From Paenibacillus glacialis (GTDB lineage Bacteria; Bacillota; Bacilli; Paenibacillales; Paenibacillaceae): DNA of 45,929 nt. The DNA lies in assembly GCF_001637205.1 (NCBI RefSeq), contig NZ_LVJH01000030.1:1-45929 (forward strand), in the 5' to 3' direction. Positions 1-7,609 of this stretch are shown piece after piece. The notes beneath the pieces are model-generated. The model was not told where the DNA came from. It ran no database searches and worked only from the letters and a program-made list of their open reading frames with translations. Both the position numbers and the translations under genes were made by a program. The stretch's first letter is position 1; every line of letters starts with the position of its first letter.

Positions 1-20
1 ACTTCATATTACAATCCATC

Positions 21-65
21 AAATATAAGAAAGTATATATTTGACTTAATGCTCAATTATTCCTC
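21..65 (+). repeat. Partial, degenerate copy of intergenic repeat family A
   Basis: The first 17 nt (AAATATAAGAAAGTATA, 21-37) are identical to the 5' end of the full copies at 39390 and 42092. The following bases resemble the rest of their first hairpin only loosely, and the second hairpin is absent. The copy runs into the end of the minus-strand hydrolase gene at 57. This is by-eye similarity only. Confidence 0.45.
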
Positions 66-1067
66 TTGAATGGAGGTATTAAGGGTAGTCTTAACTTTTC
101 CGAGGAATGATGAAACACGACGCAAGTAATCTCGAGAATGTTCTCGAAAGATGAGTTCATGATGACTATCATCGACAATCCAGACGGTCGAGAGTGGATT
201 ACTTTGGTTGGAAGCTAGCTTTTCGGCAATGCCAAAGGGTGCTTTCTCATCTAGAGTTCCGTGTATGAAGAAGATGGGAAAAGGATAATCCTCACTTTTT
301 ACTTGTTGATATGGAATTTGATTGAGGCTTGTTCCATTCAATACCGGAAACAGTAATTCTAATATTTCCAAAGATGGATGGCGAGGCAGAGCGATTTGGT
401 TCTTAATATTGTGATATAACGTATCTGGTTCTAGTAGAAAGGTACTATCAAGAATCATAGCATCTACATCTTCTGTTTGCAGACCTGCTTGAAGTGCCGT
501 GCCAGCTCCCATTGAGAAGCCCCATACGATAATCTGTCCTGCATCACGTTCTTTAGCAAGTTTAATAGCTCCTAGTAATTGCTGTGTTTCAATTTTGCCA
601 CCCGTTGCGACATCTTTATTGTACTCAGCTGCAAATCCATAGTCGAACATAAGCACATTATAATTAAGGCTGTGTGCATAATGAGCAAGATCATACATAG
701 GAACCCATGACTCCTCACGATTAGCCCCATAGCCGTGACTGAACACAATGGTTCTTTTGGACCCTTCAGCAGGAATATACCAACCATGCATCACACGGCT
801 ATTATCGAGTGCAGGGAAAGTAACATTCTCATACGCCATAGATTTGGCAGCTAAGGGATTGGAATAGACAGGTGCAACCGTGGGATTGGATAATACCCAG
901 GCAATGTAAGCATGTAGAGCAACGAAACAAAACAATAGGAAAAAGATAATCGATAGAATAAGTGCAACAATGATATGTTTAACACGAATGAATCGAGTTG
1001 TGGTCGGTTCGGCTAACTTTTGGATTGAACGAGATCCTGGGGCATTAGTCCTAGTTAATATGTTCAT
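57..1067 (-). CDS. Membrane-anchored alpha/beta hydrolase (YqkD-like)
   Basis: 336 aa. A hydrophobic segment at about residues 32-58 should anchor the N-terminus in the membrane with the hydrolase domain outside. The nucleophile elbow GFSMG gives Ser185. An oxyanion-type HGYGANRE motif lies at about 111-118. The acid is probably Asp273 in HGTLDEKAP and the base His302 or His303 in DDSHHE. Layout and length resemble the B. subtilis YqkD group of serine hydrolases, whose substrates are unknown. The start ATG follows AAGGAGGGG with good spacing. It is transcribed divergently from the IclR regulator and may be its target, but nothing in the sequence proves that. An esterase or peptidase role is equally possible. 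Confidence 0.85.
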   Translation of the reverse strand: MNILTRTNAPGSRSIQKLAEPTTTRFIRVKHIIVALILSIIFFLLFCFVALHAYIAWVLSNPTVAPVYSNPLAAKSMAYENVTFPALDNSRVMHGWYIPAEGSKRTIVFSHGYGANREESWVPMYDLAHYAHSLNYNVLMFDYGFAAEYNKDVATGGKIETQQLLGAIKLAKERDAGQIIVWGFSMGAGTALQAGLQTEDVDAMILDSTFLLEPDTLYHNIKNQIALPRHPSLEILELLFPVLNGTSLNQIPYQQVKSEDYPFPIFFIHGTLDEKAPFGIAEKLASNQSNPLSTVWIVDDSHHELIFREHSRDYLRRVSSFLGKVKTTLNTSIQEE

Positions 1068-1096
1068 AAAAAAGCCCCTCCTTATAGGTCTTATTA

Positions 1097-1125
1097 ATCG
1101 TATGCCCCATATTAATGAAAGTCAA
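1097..1125 (-). promoter_or_regulatory. Sigma-A-type promoter for the hydrolase
   Basis: On the minus strand, -35 TTGACT (1120-1125), a 17-bp spacer and -10 TACGAT (1097-1102), about 30 bp upstream of the hydrolase start codon. Confidence 0.5.
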
Positions 1126-1160
1126 TGAAGTTGGGACAATTGTTAGCTAATTGTAATATG

Positions 1161-1189
1161 TAGACTTTACTCACGTTATTTCATATAAT
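1161..1189 (+). promoter_or_regulatory. Sigma-A-type promoter for the IclR gene
   Basis: -35-like TAGACT (1161-1166), 17-bp spacer and perfect -10 TATAAT (1184-1189). The expected start of transcription is near 1196, just before the palindrome at 1201. Confidence 0.55.
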
Positions 1190-1200
1190 TATGTAACCAT

Positions 1201-1217
1201 GTTTCACGTGATGAAAC
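1201..1217. promoter_or_regulatory. Palindromic operator, probable IclR-family binding site
   Basis: GTTTCA-CGTGA-TGAAAC is a perfect 6-bp inverted repeat with a 5-bp spacer. It lies just downstream of the -10 box and upstream of the IclR ribosome site, where bound protein would block transcription. IclR-family proteins often repress their own genes from short palindromes, so autoregulation is the simplest reading. Confidence 0.5.
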
Positions 1218-1238
1218 AACAAAGAGGGGCGATTCATC

Positions 1239-1982
1239 TTGGAAGATCGCAAATTAACGGTCCGTTCTGTAGAACGGGCGCTTGACATATTACTGTGTTT
1301 CACAAGAAATGATGATCTCGGACTGACAGAAATAGCAGTGCAGATTGGGCTTCATAAGAGCACGGTACATCGTCTATTGTCTACGCTCGAAGAGAGAGGG
1401 TTTGTTATTCGGGATGCTGCAACAGAAAAGTATCGTCTCGGAATGAAGATATGGGAACTATCCACGCATTTGTCACGAAGTGATGACCCAGCTATATTAT
1501 TGCTGCCAGCAATGGAGAGAGTACGAGACCACTTAGGCGAAACCGTTAGCCTTTACTTACGTGAAGGTAAAGAAAGACTTCGTATTCAGGCGGTGCAGAG
1601 TAATCAAGCCATTAGGCGTGTAGCTCAGGTTGGTGCAAGACTCCCGTTGTATGTAGGTGCATCAAGTAAAGTCCTTGTGGCTTTTGCATCGACTGAAGAG
1701 CAAGAGGCGTTGTTGAATGATCCTGAATGGCCTTCATGGATTGATCGTGTAAGCTACATGGAACAGTTATATGAAATTCGGGAATGTGGATATGCGATGA
1801 GCTTTGAGGAAAGGGAGCCAGGAGCTGCGGCGATATCGGTCCCTATTGCGAATTGTCATGGCGTGGTGACGGCTGCACTGTCGGTATCGGGGCCAGTTAA
1901 TCGACTTTCTATTGATACCCTTTATGAGTATGCACCTTATCTAATGGAAGCAGCACATGATATGGGATTAATGATTCAGTAG
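1239..1982 (+). CDS. IclR-family transcriptional regulator
   Basis: 247 aa, the usual length for the family. The N-terminal winged helix-turn-helix spans about residues 5-65, including GLTEIAVQIGLHKSTVHRLL as the recognition region. The C-terminal ligand-binding domain (about 75-245) carries typical segments such as RLPLYVGASSKVLVAFAS. Start is TTG at 1239 behind AGAGGGG with about 10 nt spacing. IclR proteins bind a small-molecule effector and repress or activate catabolic genes; the effector here cannot be read from sequence. A palindrome sits over its own transcription start, suggesting autoregulation, and the divergent hydrolase is a possible target. The gene ends at a strong hairpin shared with convergent lysP. 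Confidence 0.92.
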   Translation: MEDRKLTVRSVERALDILLCFTRNDDLGLTEIAVQIGLHKSTVHRLLSTLEERGFVIRDAATEKYRLGMKIWELSTHLSRSDDPAILLLPAMERVRDHLGETVSLYLREGKERLRIQAVQSNQAIRRVAQVGARLPLYVGASSKVLVAFASTEEQEALLNDPEWPSWIDRVSYMEQLYEIRECGYAMSFEEREPGAAAISVPIANCHGVVTAALSVSGPVNRLSIDTLYEYAPYLMEAAHDMGLMIQ

Positions 1983-1990
1983 CTAAAAGA

Positions 1991-2049
1991 CAAAAAGTAA
2001 GGATCAGCCAACACTAGCTATTTCTAGTGTTGGGCTGATCCTTATTTTA
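1991..2049. terminator. Bidirectional terminator between iclR and lysP
   Basis: Long stem from 1999-2017 with 2024-2043 (AAGGATCAGCC...GGCTGATCCTT) with one bulged G and a 6-nt loop. It is flanked by an A-rich stretch on the left and TTATTTTAT on the right, so it can terminate both convergent genes. Confidence 0.85.
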
Positions 2050-2100
2050 TGCTCAAAACTTATAATCAGTACATGCAGAATATACAAGAAGGACAATCCG

Positions 2101-3564
2101 TTATCCTCGATGATCTATAGTACTTAAGTCACATTGCTCCAGTGGGATGACTTTGGTCTTCTTCACCCATCGATAACCGAACCAGATCATCAAAAAGAGT
2201 GGAATGCTGATATAGGATACGACAATGCCATACCAATCAATAGAATCACCGGTAAATGCTCCGAGGTTCTGTCCGAATATGGCGATTAGACATAGGATGA
2301 AAGCGAAGATCGGACCAGCTGGGAACCAACGTGCTATAAAAGGGAGTTCCTTAAGAGAATGCCCTTGAGCTAGAAATGCACGTCGGAAACGATAGTGACA
2401 GACGGATATAGCTAACCAGTTGATAAATCCGCACATGCCAGATGCATTCAGTAACCAGATGTAGACAACACCATCTCCGAAGAAGGAGGCAAGGAATGCA
2501 AGCATTCCAACGGAAGTTGTGAGGATCAGAGCATTAACTGGAATGCTACGTCGATTCAGCTTACCTAAAAATTTCGGTGCTAGTCCATTCTTGGCCATGG
2601 AATACAAGACACGTGTTGCTGCATACATACCTGAGTTGCCTGCAGAGAGGACTGAACTCAGGATAACGGCGTTCATGACCGCTGCGGCAAAAGCAAGTCC
2701 AGCCTTCTCGAATAATAGTGTGAATGGACTGACTCCAATGTTATTGAGATCACTGTTGAGTAGACTAGGATCTGTATAAGGGATAAGCATGCCAATAACA
2801 AAAATAGAGCAAACATAGAAAATAAGAATACGCCAAAAAACTTGTCGAATAGCACGGGGCACATTCTTGCGAGGGTTCTCGCTTTCACCGGCGGCAACAC
2901 CAATGAGTTCTGTACCCTGAAATGAGAAACCTGCAGCCATAAATACCCCAACAAAGGCAAAGAATCCACCGTGGAATGAGGAGCCTCCAAGATTGAAATT
3001 CTTCAATCCAACGGATTCACCACCGATAATTCCGAAGATCATCAGAACGCCGAGGGTAAGAAAGACAATGACTGTAATAATCTTAATGATAGCGAACCAA
3101 AACTCTGATTCCCCAAAGCTTTTAGTAGATAAGAAATTCAATCCGAACATAATAAGTAGAAACAAGAGACTCCATAGAGCAGAAGGGCTGTCTGGGAACC
3201 AAAATTTGATGATGACAGTGGCTGCAGCGAGTTCTGCGGCAATGGTGATCGCCCAGTTATACCAGAAATTCCAGCCCACAGCAAAACCAAAGGCAGGACT
3301 AACAAATCTTGAAGCATACGTGCTGAATGAACCTGAGTCGGGAAGATAGGTAGCCAATTCACCAAGGCTATTCATCAGGAAGTATACCATCAACCCTACC
3401 GCAGCATAAGCTAGCAAGGCTCCACCGGGACCAGAAGAGGAAATAGCACTTCCACTAGCAAGAAAAAGTCCTGTTCCTATAGATCCACCTAAAGCAATCA
3501 TAGTCATATGTCGTGCTTTGAGACTGGGCTTCAGTGAACCTTCAGTCTCCTTGTGATTCTTCAT
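2101..3564 (-). CDS. lysP: Lysine-specific amino acid permease (LysP family)
   Basis: 487 aa, APC-superfamily transporter with about 12 membrane segments. The N-terminus carries the AAT-family signature LKARHMTMIALGGSIGTGLF, followed by GPGGALLAYAAVGLMVYFLM. It resembles E. coli LysP (489 aa) throughout, including GFSFQGTELIGVAAGESENP, IPYTDPSLL and VSPFTLLFEKAGL. LysP is a proton-coupled lysine importer. The assignment is independently supported by the lysine riboswitch in its leader (3741-3945), which should stop transcription when lysine is plentiful. The start ATG has a weak GGGAGTG ribosome site about 9 nt upstream. It is monocistronic and ends at the hairpin shared with iclR. Confidence in lysine specificity is high because two independent signals agree. 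Confidence 0.94.
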   Translation of the reverse strand: MKNHKETEGSLKPSLKARHMTMIALGGSIGTGLFLASGSAISSSGPGGALLAYAAVGLMVYFLMNSLGELATYLPDSGSFSTYASRFVSPAFGFAVGWNFWYNWAITIAAELAAATVIIKFWFPDSPSALWSLLFLLIMFGLNFLSTKSFGESEFWFAIIKIITVIVFLTLGVLMIFGIIGGESVGLKNFNLGGSSFHGGFFAFVGVFMAAGFSFQGTELIGVAAGESENPRKNVPRAIRQVFWRILIFYVCSIFVIGMLIPYTDPSLLNSDLNNIGVSPFTLLFEKAGLAFAAAVMNAVILSSVLSAGNSGMYAATRVLYSMAKNGLAPKFLGKLNRRSIPVNALILTTSVGMLAFLASFFGDGVVYIWLLNASGMCGFINWLAISVCHYRFRRAFLAQGHSLKELPFIARWFPAGPIFAFILCLIAIFGQNLGAFTGDSIDWYGIVVSYISIPLFLMIWFGYRWVKKTKVIPLEQCDLSTIDHRG

Positions 3565-3623
3565 TAATCATTACACTCCCTCTACAAATTAAATGCCTTG
3601 TCATGGAAGGGAAGGAAGATAGC

Positions 3624-3657
3624 AAAAAAGACCGCTGGAATGGATTCCGGCGGTCTT
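3624..3657 (-). terminator. Riboswitch-controlled intrinsic terminator in the lysP leader
   Basis: On the minus strand, AAGACCGC pairs with GCGGTCTT and an inner GGAA pairs with TTCC around a short loop, followed by TTTTTT. It lies between the lysine aptamer and the lysP start codon, the standard place for an attenuator. Confidence 0.88.
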
Positions 3658-3740
3658 ATCAATAGATATCATAACAAATGCATGCTCTTATACAGAGAGC
3701 ACATAATGTCTTCTATTTATATGATCCGCACCCAACTTCC

Positions 3741-3945
3741 ATGAAAAGATAGCCCAACATAGCGTCCTATTGAAGGAAACTATGACAGTTCTGCCCCTAT
3801 TCGGAAAACAGACCCAGCATACTTGGCTTGAAGCAGCCTATATACTTCGGCGAAAGGCGCCTTTCGATCGTGAATGATACGGCGGCTTCTTACGCCTCTT
3901 CACGGTCTACTCATCGCGGTTCGCGACCTCTACCTCATCTTTTAG
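3741..3945 (-). promoter_or_regulatory. Lysine riboswitch (L box)
   Basis: The minus-strand RNA carries the conserved L-box core in order: AGAGGTCGCGAACC, then AGTAGACC, then AAAGGCGCCTTTCGCCGAAG, then TGCTGGGTCT, then GGGGCAGAACTGTCATAG, ending with GGGCTATC. These match the known lysC/lysP leader consensus. P1 pairs bases around 3931-3943 with 3741-3754. It precedes a terminator and a LysP-type permease. When lysine is bound, P1 forms and the terminator should fold, switching off uptake. Confidence 0.93.
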
Positions 3946-3963
3946 TAGGATGAGGATATCTTT

Positions 3964-4001
3964 AATTGATTATACTGAACAATGTCTAAGTATAATCAAT
4001 T
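3964..4001. promoter_or_regulatory. 13-bp palindrome holding a probable lysP promoter
   Basis: AATTGATTATACT (3964-3976) and its exact complement AGTATAATCAATT (3989-4001) are separated by 12 bp. On the minus strand the inner arm supplies a perfect TATAAT -10 box (3969-3974). TTGATT in the outer arm (3994-3999) could be a -35 box with a long 19-bp spacer. Predicted transcripts would begin just before the riboswitch. The same palindrome could also act as a weak end signal for the gene upstream at 4034. Confidence 0.4.
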
Positions 4002-4033
4002 GTTATGTTAGGATCAAATGGATAAATATTGAA

Positions 4034-5170
4034 TTACGAGCGGGTACGCTTAGCCATCTGCTGCCATATCGTTCCGGCGGCTTCTTCACCAGACTCGATC
4101 CGTTCAAGAGCCATTTTGGCTTGTAAGCTGACTTCGAATTCAGGATCTTCAGCCGCTTCCTCAAGAGCTTGGCGTGCATCTTCTGTACCGACTTCATAAA
4201 GGAAGCGAGCAGCCCGCCAACGAACAAGTTTACTGCTGTCTTTCAACGTTTCAGTCATCGCCTTCGTTGCATGGGCATCACCGATGTCGGATAACGTGTC
4301 ACCAGCTGTACGTCGTACAGCAGCAGATTTATCTTGCAGTGCAACGTATAACAGTTCCATTGCTTCTGGTGATTTCAAATCTCCAAGGTAGATGATAGCA
4401 AGACGACGGATTTGCATTTTTGGATCTTGAAGTGCAGTTCTAATGAAACGGATTCGTTCTGTTGAAGGATTCATACCGTCAAATGCGGCATAACGAATTC
4501 TCCAATCGTTATTCTGAAGCGCTTCTTCAAGCTCTTGATCGCTGAGTTCGGTACGTTTCTCCATGAACTCTTCGTCACTAGCGCCATGTGCAATGGCCTG
4601 CTGAATGACTTTCTCGAGACGTTCAGGAGGATAGGCTGCTTCAAGTTCTTGCTCTACTTCACGTGCAATCTCCTCTAATTCACCATAACGGACACCATAA
4701 TCAGAAAGCTTACGTTCCTTAATCATGGTTGCTATGGCAACAGCGGTTACCGCCTGAGTGAACCGTTCAGATAAAGCAATACGTTCTTCTCGACCAGCAG
4801 CCTTCACACGAATTTGCATGGGGATACTGCGGAAGTACTGCACCAGAACTTCAGCTTCACCGTAATGTTCGCCTGACTGGGTATCAACTTCTAGCCATGT
4901 CGTTGTCATGTCATCCTGTCCGAGGCGCTCCTGTACTTCGCCCAAGATGGTGGACCAATCTGCGTTACCTTTACGTTCGAGAGCTGCAAAATCTGTGGTG
5001 TGGAATACGCTTTTGACACCAGAAATATGGAGCATTTCTCGTATCCATACCGGTGCAGAACGTTCATTATCTAACGTATATGTTTTTCGTAACCCAGTCT
5101 CTATAGTTTCATCCAAGTGGAGCTTCATCGTATTGGGACTTGGTGTTGGTTCAATAAATGTGATCTTCAT
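4034..5170 (-). CDS. Nfu-N/HEAT-repeat protein, CvfC (YpgR) family
   Basis: 378 aa using the ATG at 5170; an upstream in-frame TTG touches the AGGAGG site and is a poor start. Residues 1 to about 85 resemble the N-terminal domain of Nfu iron-sulfur scaffold proteins (MKITFIEPTPSPNTMKLHLD). The region from about 210 to 365 is made of helical HEAT-like repeats (NDWRIRYAAFDGM, DPKMQIRRLAIIYLGDL, DKSAAVRRTAGDTLSDIG, DSSKLVRWRAARFLYEVG). This matches conserved virulence factor C of staphylococci and B. subtilis YpgR (about 377 aa). The CxxC-bearing Nfu C-terminal domain is absent, so direct cluster delivery is not indicated. The molecular role is unknown; the repeats suggest protein binding. It appears monocistronic. 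Confidence 0.85.
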   Translation of the reverse strand: MKITFIEPTPSPNTMKLHLDETIETGLRKTYTLDNERSAPVWIREMLHISGVKSVFHTTDFAALERKGNADWSTILGEVQERLGQDDMTTTWLEVDTQSGEHYGEAEVLVQYFRSIPMQIRVKAAGREERIALSERFTQAVTAVAIATMIKERKLSDYGVRYGELEEIAREVEQELEAAYPPERLEKVIQQAIAHGASDEEFMEKRTELSDQELEEALQNNDWRIRYAAFDGMNPSTERIRFIRTALQDPKMQIRRLAIIYLGDLKSPEAMELLYVALQDKSAAVRRTAGDTLSDIGDAHATKAMTETLKDSSKLVRWRAARFLYEVGTEDARQALEEAAEDPEFEVSLQAKMALERIESGEEAAGTIWQQMAKRTRS

Positions 5171-5198
5171 AATGATAATCAACCTCCTCTTCTACGTT

Positions 5199-5226
5199 AT
5201 TTTACCTCATTTAATAAGAAAACCAA
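5199..5226 (-). promoter_or_regulatory. Possible promoter for the CvfC-like gene
   Basis: Minus strand: -35-like TTGGTT (5221-5226), 16-bp spacer, -10 TAAAAT (5199-5204), about 30 bp before the start codon. Confidence 0.35.
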
Positions 5227-5359
5227 AAATAAGATTTCTGAGTGACCGTAATTCAATAAATGGTTATAAAGGGATGTTTTAAGGACAATCGCTAGAAACA
5301 AATTGTTTTGGGAGATTACTCGAATTTTGTCGACCCTTGCTGGAATTTGATGGATGGGA

Positions 5360-5365
5360 TATAAT
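5360..5365 (+). promoter_or_regulatory. -10 box of the ggt leader promoter
   Basis: Perfect TATAAT about 45 nt upstream of the c-di-GMP aptamer, with a weaker TTGC-type -35 sequence around 5336. The stretch 5183-5359 otherwise holds only the divergent CvfC promoter; I see no gene there. Confidence 0.45.
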
Positions 5366-5410
5366 CGATCTTAATGAGTAAATGTTCGTGAACAAATACA
5401 ATTACAGAAA

Positions 5411-5500
5411 AGAGCACACTATTTCGAAAGAATAGGTCGCAAAGCTATAGGGGCTACCGCTTGTGTCTATGCAGGTTATGCCAGCCAGTTACCTGTCATC
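5411..5500 (+). promoter_or_regulatory. Cyclic-di-GMP-I riboswitch (GEMM)
   Basis: The RNA contains GCACA, then the stem-loop CTATTTCGAAAGAATAG with a GAAA tetraloop. Next come the hallmark GGTCGCAAAGC and GGGGCTACC, and then the second arm ending in ATGCCAGCCAGTTACC. Order and spacing match the GEMM-I consensus known from the Vc2 aptamer (UCGAAAGA...GACGCAAAGC...GUAGC..GGGUUACC). It is about 215 nt upstream of the gamma-glutamyltransferase start, so it should tie that transcript to the second messenger c-di-GMP. Whether it turns expression on or off is not evident. Confidence 0.87.
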
Positions 5501-5515
5501 GCAACGCTAATAAAT

Positions 5516-5602
5516 AAGATGACATTGGTGGATGAGAGTTTTACCTCATCCTGTAGAGAAATTTTCTTCTAACAAGGGAAGTACTCTCTGCAATGTCATC
5601 TT
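5516..5602 (+). promoter_or_regulatory. Structured expression platform after the c-di-GMP aptamer
   Basis: AAGATGACATTG (5516-5527) is perfectly complementary to CAATGTCATCTT (5591-5602). Inside lie a perfect 7-bp hairpin (GGATGAG/CTCATCC, 5530-5551) and a weaker one (AGAGA/TCTCT, 5555-5588), giving a three-way-junction shape. The bases after the closing stem are only moderately T-rich (TATCTTGCTTTC). It may be an unusual terminator or a separate structural element. Confidence 0.5.
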
Positions 5603-5647
5603 TATCTTGCTTTCACAGTGGTAATTGTTACCTTTAAAGGAGGTAAA

Positions 5648-5662
5648 ATGTTTAAGGGTTAG
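5648..5662 (+). other. Four-codon upstream ORF with a strong ribosome site
   Basis: AAAGGAGGT (5636-5644) sits just before ATG TTT AAG GGT TAG, in the leader 53 nt upstream of the ggt start. Just upstream, GGTAA pairs with TTACC, and the same TTACC can instead pair with the GGTAA of the ribosome site. That gives a possible on/off hairpin. It may be a leader peptide or a chance site. Confidence 0.35.
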
Positions 5663-5715
5663 GTTCTAATACATTACATAGCCATCAAGAATATATATTA
5701 TTTAGGAGGAGAAAC

Positions 5716-7434
5716 ATGAGAATTAATTTGAAAAAGTGTACAACCCTGTTGCTGACGACAATGTTATGCTTCTCGACTTTATCGGCCACTGCAGGTGCGG
5801 CGGGTCGCCCCACAACAATGGCACCAAACGGAATCGTTACAACTCCGCATTATCTGGCATCTGCGGCAGCATTGGAAGTGCTTGAAGATGGCGGTAACGC
5901 TGTAGACGCGGCAATCGCGGCGCAAGCAGCGCTCGCGGTTGTTTATCCCCACTATACAGGTTTAGGTGGAGACGCATTCTGGCTTATTTATAACGCAAAG
6001 ACAAAAGAAGTAAAAGCATTAAATGCGAGTGGTCGCTCAGGTGAGAAGACGACGATTGATTTCTACAAACAAAAGGGTTTTGATGTAATCCCTTCCCGCG
6101 GCTACTTGGCGGCAAACACAGTTCCAGGAACAGTGTCTGGTTGGGGAGAAGCTTACAAATACGCGAAAAAATCGATGGGTAATTCCATGGATCTGGACAA
6201 CGTGCTTGAGCGTGCCATTCAGTACGCTGAGAAAGGTTATCCGGTGACACCGAATCAAGAGTCATGGACGAAAAGCGCCATCGACACAAAGGATAAAGAA
6301 TTGAAAAACTTGCAGCGTTTTGAAACGTTCCGCAAGACGTTCTTGAAGCCTAACGGTGAACCATACAAAGCAGGCGAAATACTTGTGCAAAAAGATTTGG
6401 CGAACACGCTGAAGACAATTGCAGATAAAGGTACAGACGCATTCTACAAAGGCAATATCGGGAAGAAGATCGCAGCTGATATTCAAGCTAACGGAGGTTC
6501 CTTGACGTACAATGACTTTGCTAACCACAAAGCGGATTGGGTGAGCCCTATTTCCGTGGATTACCGTGGATACAAAGCATACAATGTACCGCCTAACTCC
6601 CAAGGTATGGCATCATTATCTATTTTAAACATTTTAAACAACTTTGATCTGAAGAGCATGGGCGAAGGCTCAGCTGACTACTATCATGTTATGGTTGAAG
6701 CGACGAAGCAAGCATTTGCGGATCGCGATAAATGGTTAACTGATCCGGAGTTTGTTAAAATTCCAGTTGACCAATTGTTATCCAAAGAGCACGGTAAACA
6801 AATGGCTGAGCGCATCGACATGAAAAAAGCCGCGGAAGCAGTTAAACCACTTGATCCTAAAGGTGATACTGTATGGTTAGGTATCGTAGATAAAGACGGC
6901 AATGCCGTATCCGTCATTCAAAGCCATTACTTTGACTGGGGCGCAGGTGTTGTGGCAAAAGATACAGGGGTTCTGTTACAGAACCGCGGAAGCTTTTTCT
7001 CCTTGGATAAGAGCAACATCAACCACTTGGAGCCCAAGAAGCGCACGTTCCATACACTGAACCCTGCGATGCTGTTGAAAGACGGCAAGCCGTATATGCT
7101 ATACGGTACACAAGGTGGGGAGGGACAACCTCAAACACAAGCAGCACTTGTAACACGCTTCGTAGATTTTGGCTTCAGTGTGCAGGATGCTATTGAAGCG
7201 CCAAGATGGCTGCATGGCCGTAACTGGGGAGATTCTGCTAATGATTTGAAGATGGAAGGACGTATCCCGCAATCCGTTATGGATGAGCTTGTCCGTCGTG
7301 GTCATCCAGTGAAGAAGATTGACAATTACACGGACCAAGTGGGTCAATCCGGTATGATTGTTATCGAACCGAAAACTAACGTGAAATTCGGTGGCGCTGA
7401 CCCTCGTGGTGAAGGCGCGTCTATTGGGTATTAA
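5716..7434 (+). CDS. Secreted gamma-glutamyltransferase family protein
   Basis: 572 aa, the usual size of an unprocessed GGT proenzyme. A signal peptide covers about residues 1-29 (basic MRINLKKC, hydrophobic core, then ATAGAAG). The N-terminal part has family landmarks GGNAVDAAIAAQAALAVV and GLGGDAFWL. The autocleavage site is expected before Thr385 in GDTVWLGIVDKDGNAVS, followed by small-subunit motifs NPAMLLKDGKP and GTQGGEGQPQ. The family cleaves gamma-glutamyl bonds or acyl amides. The sequence after the nucleophile differs from the TTHxS of classical GGT and looks closer to the YwrD/acylase-like branch, so glutathione may not be the substrate. Start ATG follows TTAGGAGGAG. It lies behind a c-di-GMP riboswitch and ahead of a chemoreceptor. 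Confidence 0.88.
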   Translation: MRINLKKCTTLLLTTMLCFSTLSATAGAAGRPTTMAPNGIVTTPHYLASAAALEVLEDGGNAVDAAIAAQAALAVVYPHYTGLGGDAFWLIYNAKTKEVKALNASGRSGEKTTIDFYKQKGFDVIPSRGYLAANTVPGTVSGWGEAYKYAKKSMGNSMDLDNVLERAIQYAEKGYPVTPNQESWTKSAIDTKDKELKNLQRFETFRKTFLKPNGEPYKAGEILVQKDLANTLKTIADKGTDAFYKGNIGKKIAADIQANGGSLTYNDFANHKADWVSPISVDYRGYKAYNVPPNSQGMASLSILNILNNFDLKSMGEGSADYYHVMVEATKQAFADRDKWLTDPEFVKIPVDQLLSKEHGKQMAERIDMKKAAEAVKPLDPKGDTVWLGIVDKDGNAVSVIQSHYFDWGAGVVAKDTGVLLQNRGSFFSLDKSNINHLEPKKRTFHTLNPAMLLKDGKPYMLYGTQGGEGQPQTQAALVTRFVDFGFSVQDAIEAPRWLHGRNWGDSANDLKMEGRIPQSVMDELVRRGHPVKKIDNYTDQVGQSGMIVIEPKTNVKFGGADPRGEGASIGY

Positions 7435-7454
7435 TCCTATAAAATAATGAAATC

Positions 7455-7500
7455 GACAACGGGGATAACGTTCGGAAATTTCCGGACCTCCCTAGTTGTC
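7455..7500 (+). promoter_or_regulatory. Intergenic hairpin between ggt and the chemoreceptor gene
   Basis: GACAAC pairs with GTTGTC, a GGG pairs with CCC inside, and the centre holds the perfect palindrome CGGAAATTTCCG. There is no T tract after it, so it is not a typical intrinsic terminator. It could allow read-through, act as a processing site, or attenuate the downstream gene. Confidence 0.35.
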
Positions 7501-7609
7501 TCCTCTAAAATATACGCATATGAGACATCATGACACCCATACACCCTCCGACAACACATGCCGTACAGCTTAATTAGAGATTTCAATGGATAAGGTGGAG
7601 GAATAATAA

